Shown here: in pieces, positions 3,965 to 5,147 of the stretch
Layout: the number at the start of each line of letters is the position of its first letter
Position numbering within the stretch: the first letter of the stretch is position 1
From: an uncultured Collinsella sp.
GTDB lineage: Bacteria; Actinomycetota; Coriobacteriia; Coriobacteriales; Coriobacteriaceae
Direction of reading: 5' to 3'
Length of the DNA: 5,147 nucleotides
NCBI GenBank assembly: GCA_900752425.1
Contig: CAADVE010000123.1
Span: 1-5,147, forward strand
Translations under genes and position numbers: made by a program
Notes under the pieces: generated by a model
What the model was told of the DNA's origin: nothing
Seen by the model: only the letters and a program-made list of their open reading frames with translations
Database searches by the model: none

Positions 3965-4863
3965 ATGAACGACCGACCTCTCGTCATAGGCAAAGGAACG
4001 AAGCAACGCCGCGACAACTACACGTGGCGCTACCGTCACAGCCTCGGCAAGGATCCGGTCACGGGCAAATACCGCTATTCGCCGTGGCAGACCATACATA
4101 CCACCAAAAGCCGAGAGGTCGACGCCGCACTCGAAGCCTACAAGGCAGAACTCAACAGCGGCACCTACGTCCAAAAATCGAGGGACACCGTCGGCTCGTA
4201 CGCAAAAAAGTTCCACGACAACCGCGAAGGAACCATCACGCCGCTCGCCTACTCGACATCCTACTCAATCGAGAACCGGACGCGCACATCACATGCGTGA
4301 TGCTCATGCTCGACACCGACATGAGAAGGGCAGAAGCCCTCGGGATGACGTGGTCCGATGTCTCCGTCGAGAACAGAAGCATCCTCATTGAGCAGCAGTT
4401 CGCGGCCGATCGAAGCGTTCGCTCGCCCAAAAGCAAGAAAAGCGTGCGGAGGATCTCGATAAGCGAGACGCTGACGTCGTATCTCGAATTCTGGAAAAAG
4501 GAGCAGGCCCGCGAAATGGAAGCCTTCGGCCTGGAACAAGTCAAAGGCACTCCGCTCGTCCACTCATTCGAACGAACGAAAGACAGGCATCCCCAAGTCA
4601 ACTTCATGGACCTGAATGGGTTTTCGCGCTGGTTCAGAAACTTCAGCGTCGAGAACGGGTTCGGCAAGTTCGAAGGCGTTCGAACATACCATTATGTGAA
4701 GGAAACTGTCGACGGGGAAACGATTTCGAAGCGTTATGAGCATAAAGAGTGGCTCGAATTGAGGGATTACCTCAGGAAGCATCCCAAGGTTCGCGAGGCG
4801 AGGCATATCAGCACATATGAGAGCGAGCACCTTCCTTACGGATATTCGGGCCTATCGAGCCAC
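3965..4863 (+). pseudogene. int: Tyrosine integrase, disrupted by internal deletion, frameshift and loss of its C-terminus
   Basis: The gene starts at the ATG at 3965 with AAGGAA at 3955-3960. The N-terminal arm-binding part is intact for about 96 codons (NYTWRYRHSLGKDPVTG, then a KFHDNREGTITPLAY segment). The frame then runs into unrelated residues and a TGA at 4298-4300. From about 4246 the catalytic domain continues in another frame: RLLDILLNREPDAHITCVML, then DTDMRRAEALGMTWSDV with the first catalytic Arg (4324-4326), and the beta-hairpin lysine region SPKSKKSVRRISIS. The last recognisable residues are GYSGLSSH, ending at 4863. The whole core-binding domain between the two parts is missing. 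Also missing are the HxxR box, the second His and the catalytic Tyr that follow this point in the family. The family is usually near 400 aa or longer; about 300 residues are left in two frames. It should be unable to recombine DNA. Position beside the att site identifies it as the element's own integrase. Confidence 0.88.
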
Positions 4864-5147
4864 ACCGCTACTGCCGCTACTGCCCGCTACTGCCCGCCAG
4901 CTTCCGAACCAGCGGGCGGTAGCAGCACCCCGAACATCTCGCCGACAGCGCAGAGAGTCGTCGACCTGGCGGCCAAGGCCGACATCGAGGACGTGATGCT
5001 GTGCGACCTGCCCGGCGTCCTGTCCTTCCTAGGGCTGCCACCTGAGACGGAGATGCCGCCGGGCAACAAGGGGAAGACGAAGCTCAAGAAGCCCTACAGG
5101 AAGGTGGCGCCGAGCAAGGCATACCACTCCGGCGAGCGCGCCAAGGA
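4864..5147 (+). CDS. Unidentified coding segment fused in frame to the integrase relic (partial, runs off the window)
   Basis: This is the continuation of the integrase catalytic frame, open to the end of the window. The first 23 codons are low-complexity (TATAATARYCPPASEPAGG...). From about 4933 the frame looks like real coding sequence: 65 of its 71 codons end in G or C, against 46 of the 72 codons at 4648-4863. Visible residues include SPTAQRVVDLAAKADIEDVM, then CDLPGVLSFLGLPPETEMPP and a Lys-rich stretch. I do not recognise the family, and none of the missing integrase motifs (HxxR, Tyr) is found. The only in-frame starts are GTG 4993 and ATG 4996, neither with a convincing ribosome binding site. 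It is more likely the 5'-truncated body of another element gene than a gene starting here. Confidence 0.55.
4865..4923. repeat. Tandem CCGCTACTG repeats leading into a 12-bp hairpin
   Basis: CCGCTACTG occurs three times, at 4865-4873, 4874-4882 and 4884-4892. Part of the third copy belongs to an inverted repeat: GCTACTGCCCGC (4886-4897) pairs with GCGGGCGGTAGC (4912-4923), 12 pairs with one G-T and a 14-base loop. The array begins right where integrase similarity ends, so it may mark the end of an inserted element or a recombination junction. Confidence 0.6.

Larger units (their letters stand above)
3639..5147. mobile_element. Left end of an integrative element inserted in a tRNA-Met(CAT) gene (partial)
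   Basis: The region runs from the duplicated tRNA 3' half to the window edge. It holds direct repeats suited to integrase arm binding, an inverted repeat, a tyrosine integrase relic pointing inward, and the start of an unrelated coding segment. An att site followed directly by an integrase gene is the usual layout of prophages and integrative conjugative or mobilizable elements. Local composition is patchy: AT-richer at about 3690-3810, then mixed in the integrase, then very GC-rich in third positions after 4930. The type of element cannot be told because its cargo lies outside the window. The broken integrase suggests an immobile remnant or an element mobilised by another integrase. Confidence 0.8.

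Noticed and set aside
4887..5087. 66-codon minus-strand frame at the right end
   Set aside because: The plus-strand frame over the same bases has 65 of 71 codons ending in G or C and reads as protein. The minus frame is its shadow.

Overview
The window is GC-rich chromosomal DNA from a bacterium, most likely a member of the Coriobacteriia (Eggerthellaceae type). That placement is inferred from the overall flavour of the proteins (the integrase N-terminus, the ArsC-like protein, the MFS/CBS pair) and the codon use. It cannot be proven from the sequence alone. The left two thirds are ordinary chromosome. The right third is the left end of an integrated, decaying mobile element.

Chromosomal part (1-3638). 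A minus-strand gene (85-426) encodes a small thioredoxin-fold protein of the ArsC/Spx/YffB family in which the usual redox cysteine is a serine. A gene-poor gap (427-946) follows. Its right half holds a strong extended -10 promoter (711-739) and a leader of about 200 nt with a near-leaderless 37-codon ORF and several hairpins, ahead of a plus-strand operon. That operon has a 14-TMS DHA2-type MFS exporter (947-2386) and, 3 bp later, a stand-alone CBS-domain pair protein (2390-2896), which I infer may sense a nucleotide and tune the exporter. A 174-bp structured gap with its own candidate promoter leads to a short MGMT/ATL-type DNA alkyl-repair protein that keeps the PCHR active-site cysteine (3071-3379).

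Mobile part (3639-5147). At 3639-3683 lies the 3' half of a CAT-anticodon tRNA on the minus strand, probably initiator tRNA-fMet. The homology stops exactly where the 5' strand of the anticodon stem should begin. This is the attachment site left when an element integrated into the tRNA gene. The native tRNA terminator (3602-3629) is still beside it. The complete tRNA is predicted at the far, right-hand end of the element, outside the window. Between the att remnant and the integrase gene are three copies of TTCGACCCA (candidate integrase arm sites) and a perfect 13-bp inverted repeat.

The integrase (from 3965) is broken in two ways. The core-binding domain is lost by an internal deletion with a frameshift at about 4244-4252. 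The catalytic C-terminus (HxxR box and tyrosine) is replaced after 4863 by a short tandem repeat, a hairpin and the start of an unrelated open frame that runs off the window. The element should therefore be unable to excise by its own integrase.

I did not find a clear new defence or other multi-gene system. The best leads are the MFS+CBS module with its leader, the double rearrangement of the integrase, and the unidentified high-GC3 coding segment fused to it.
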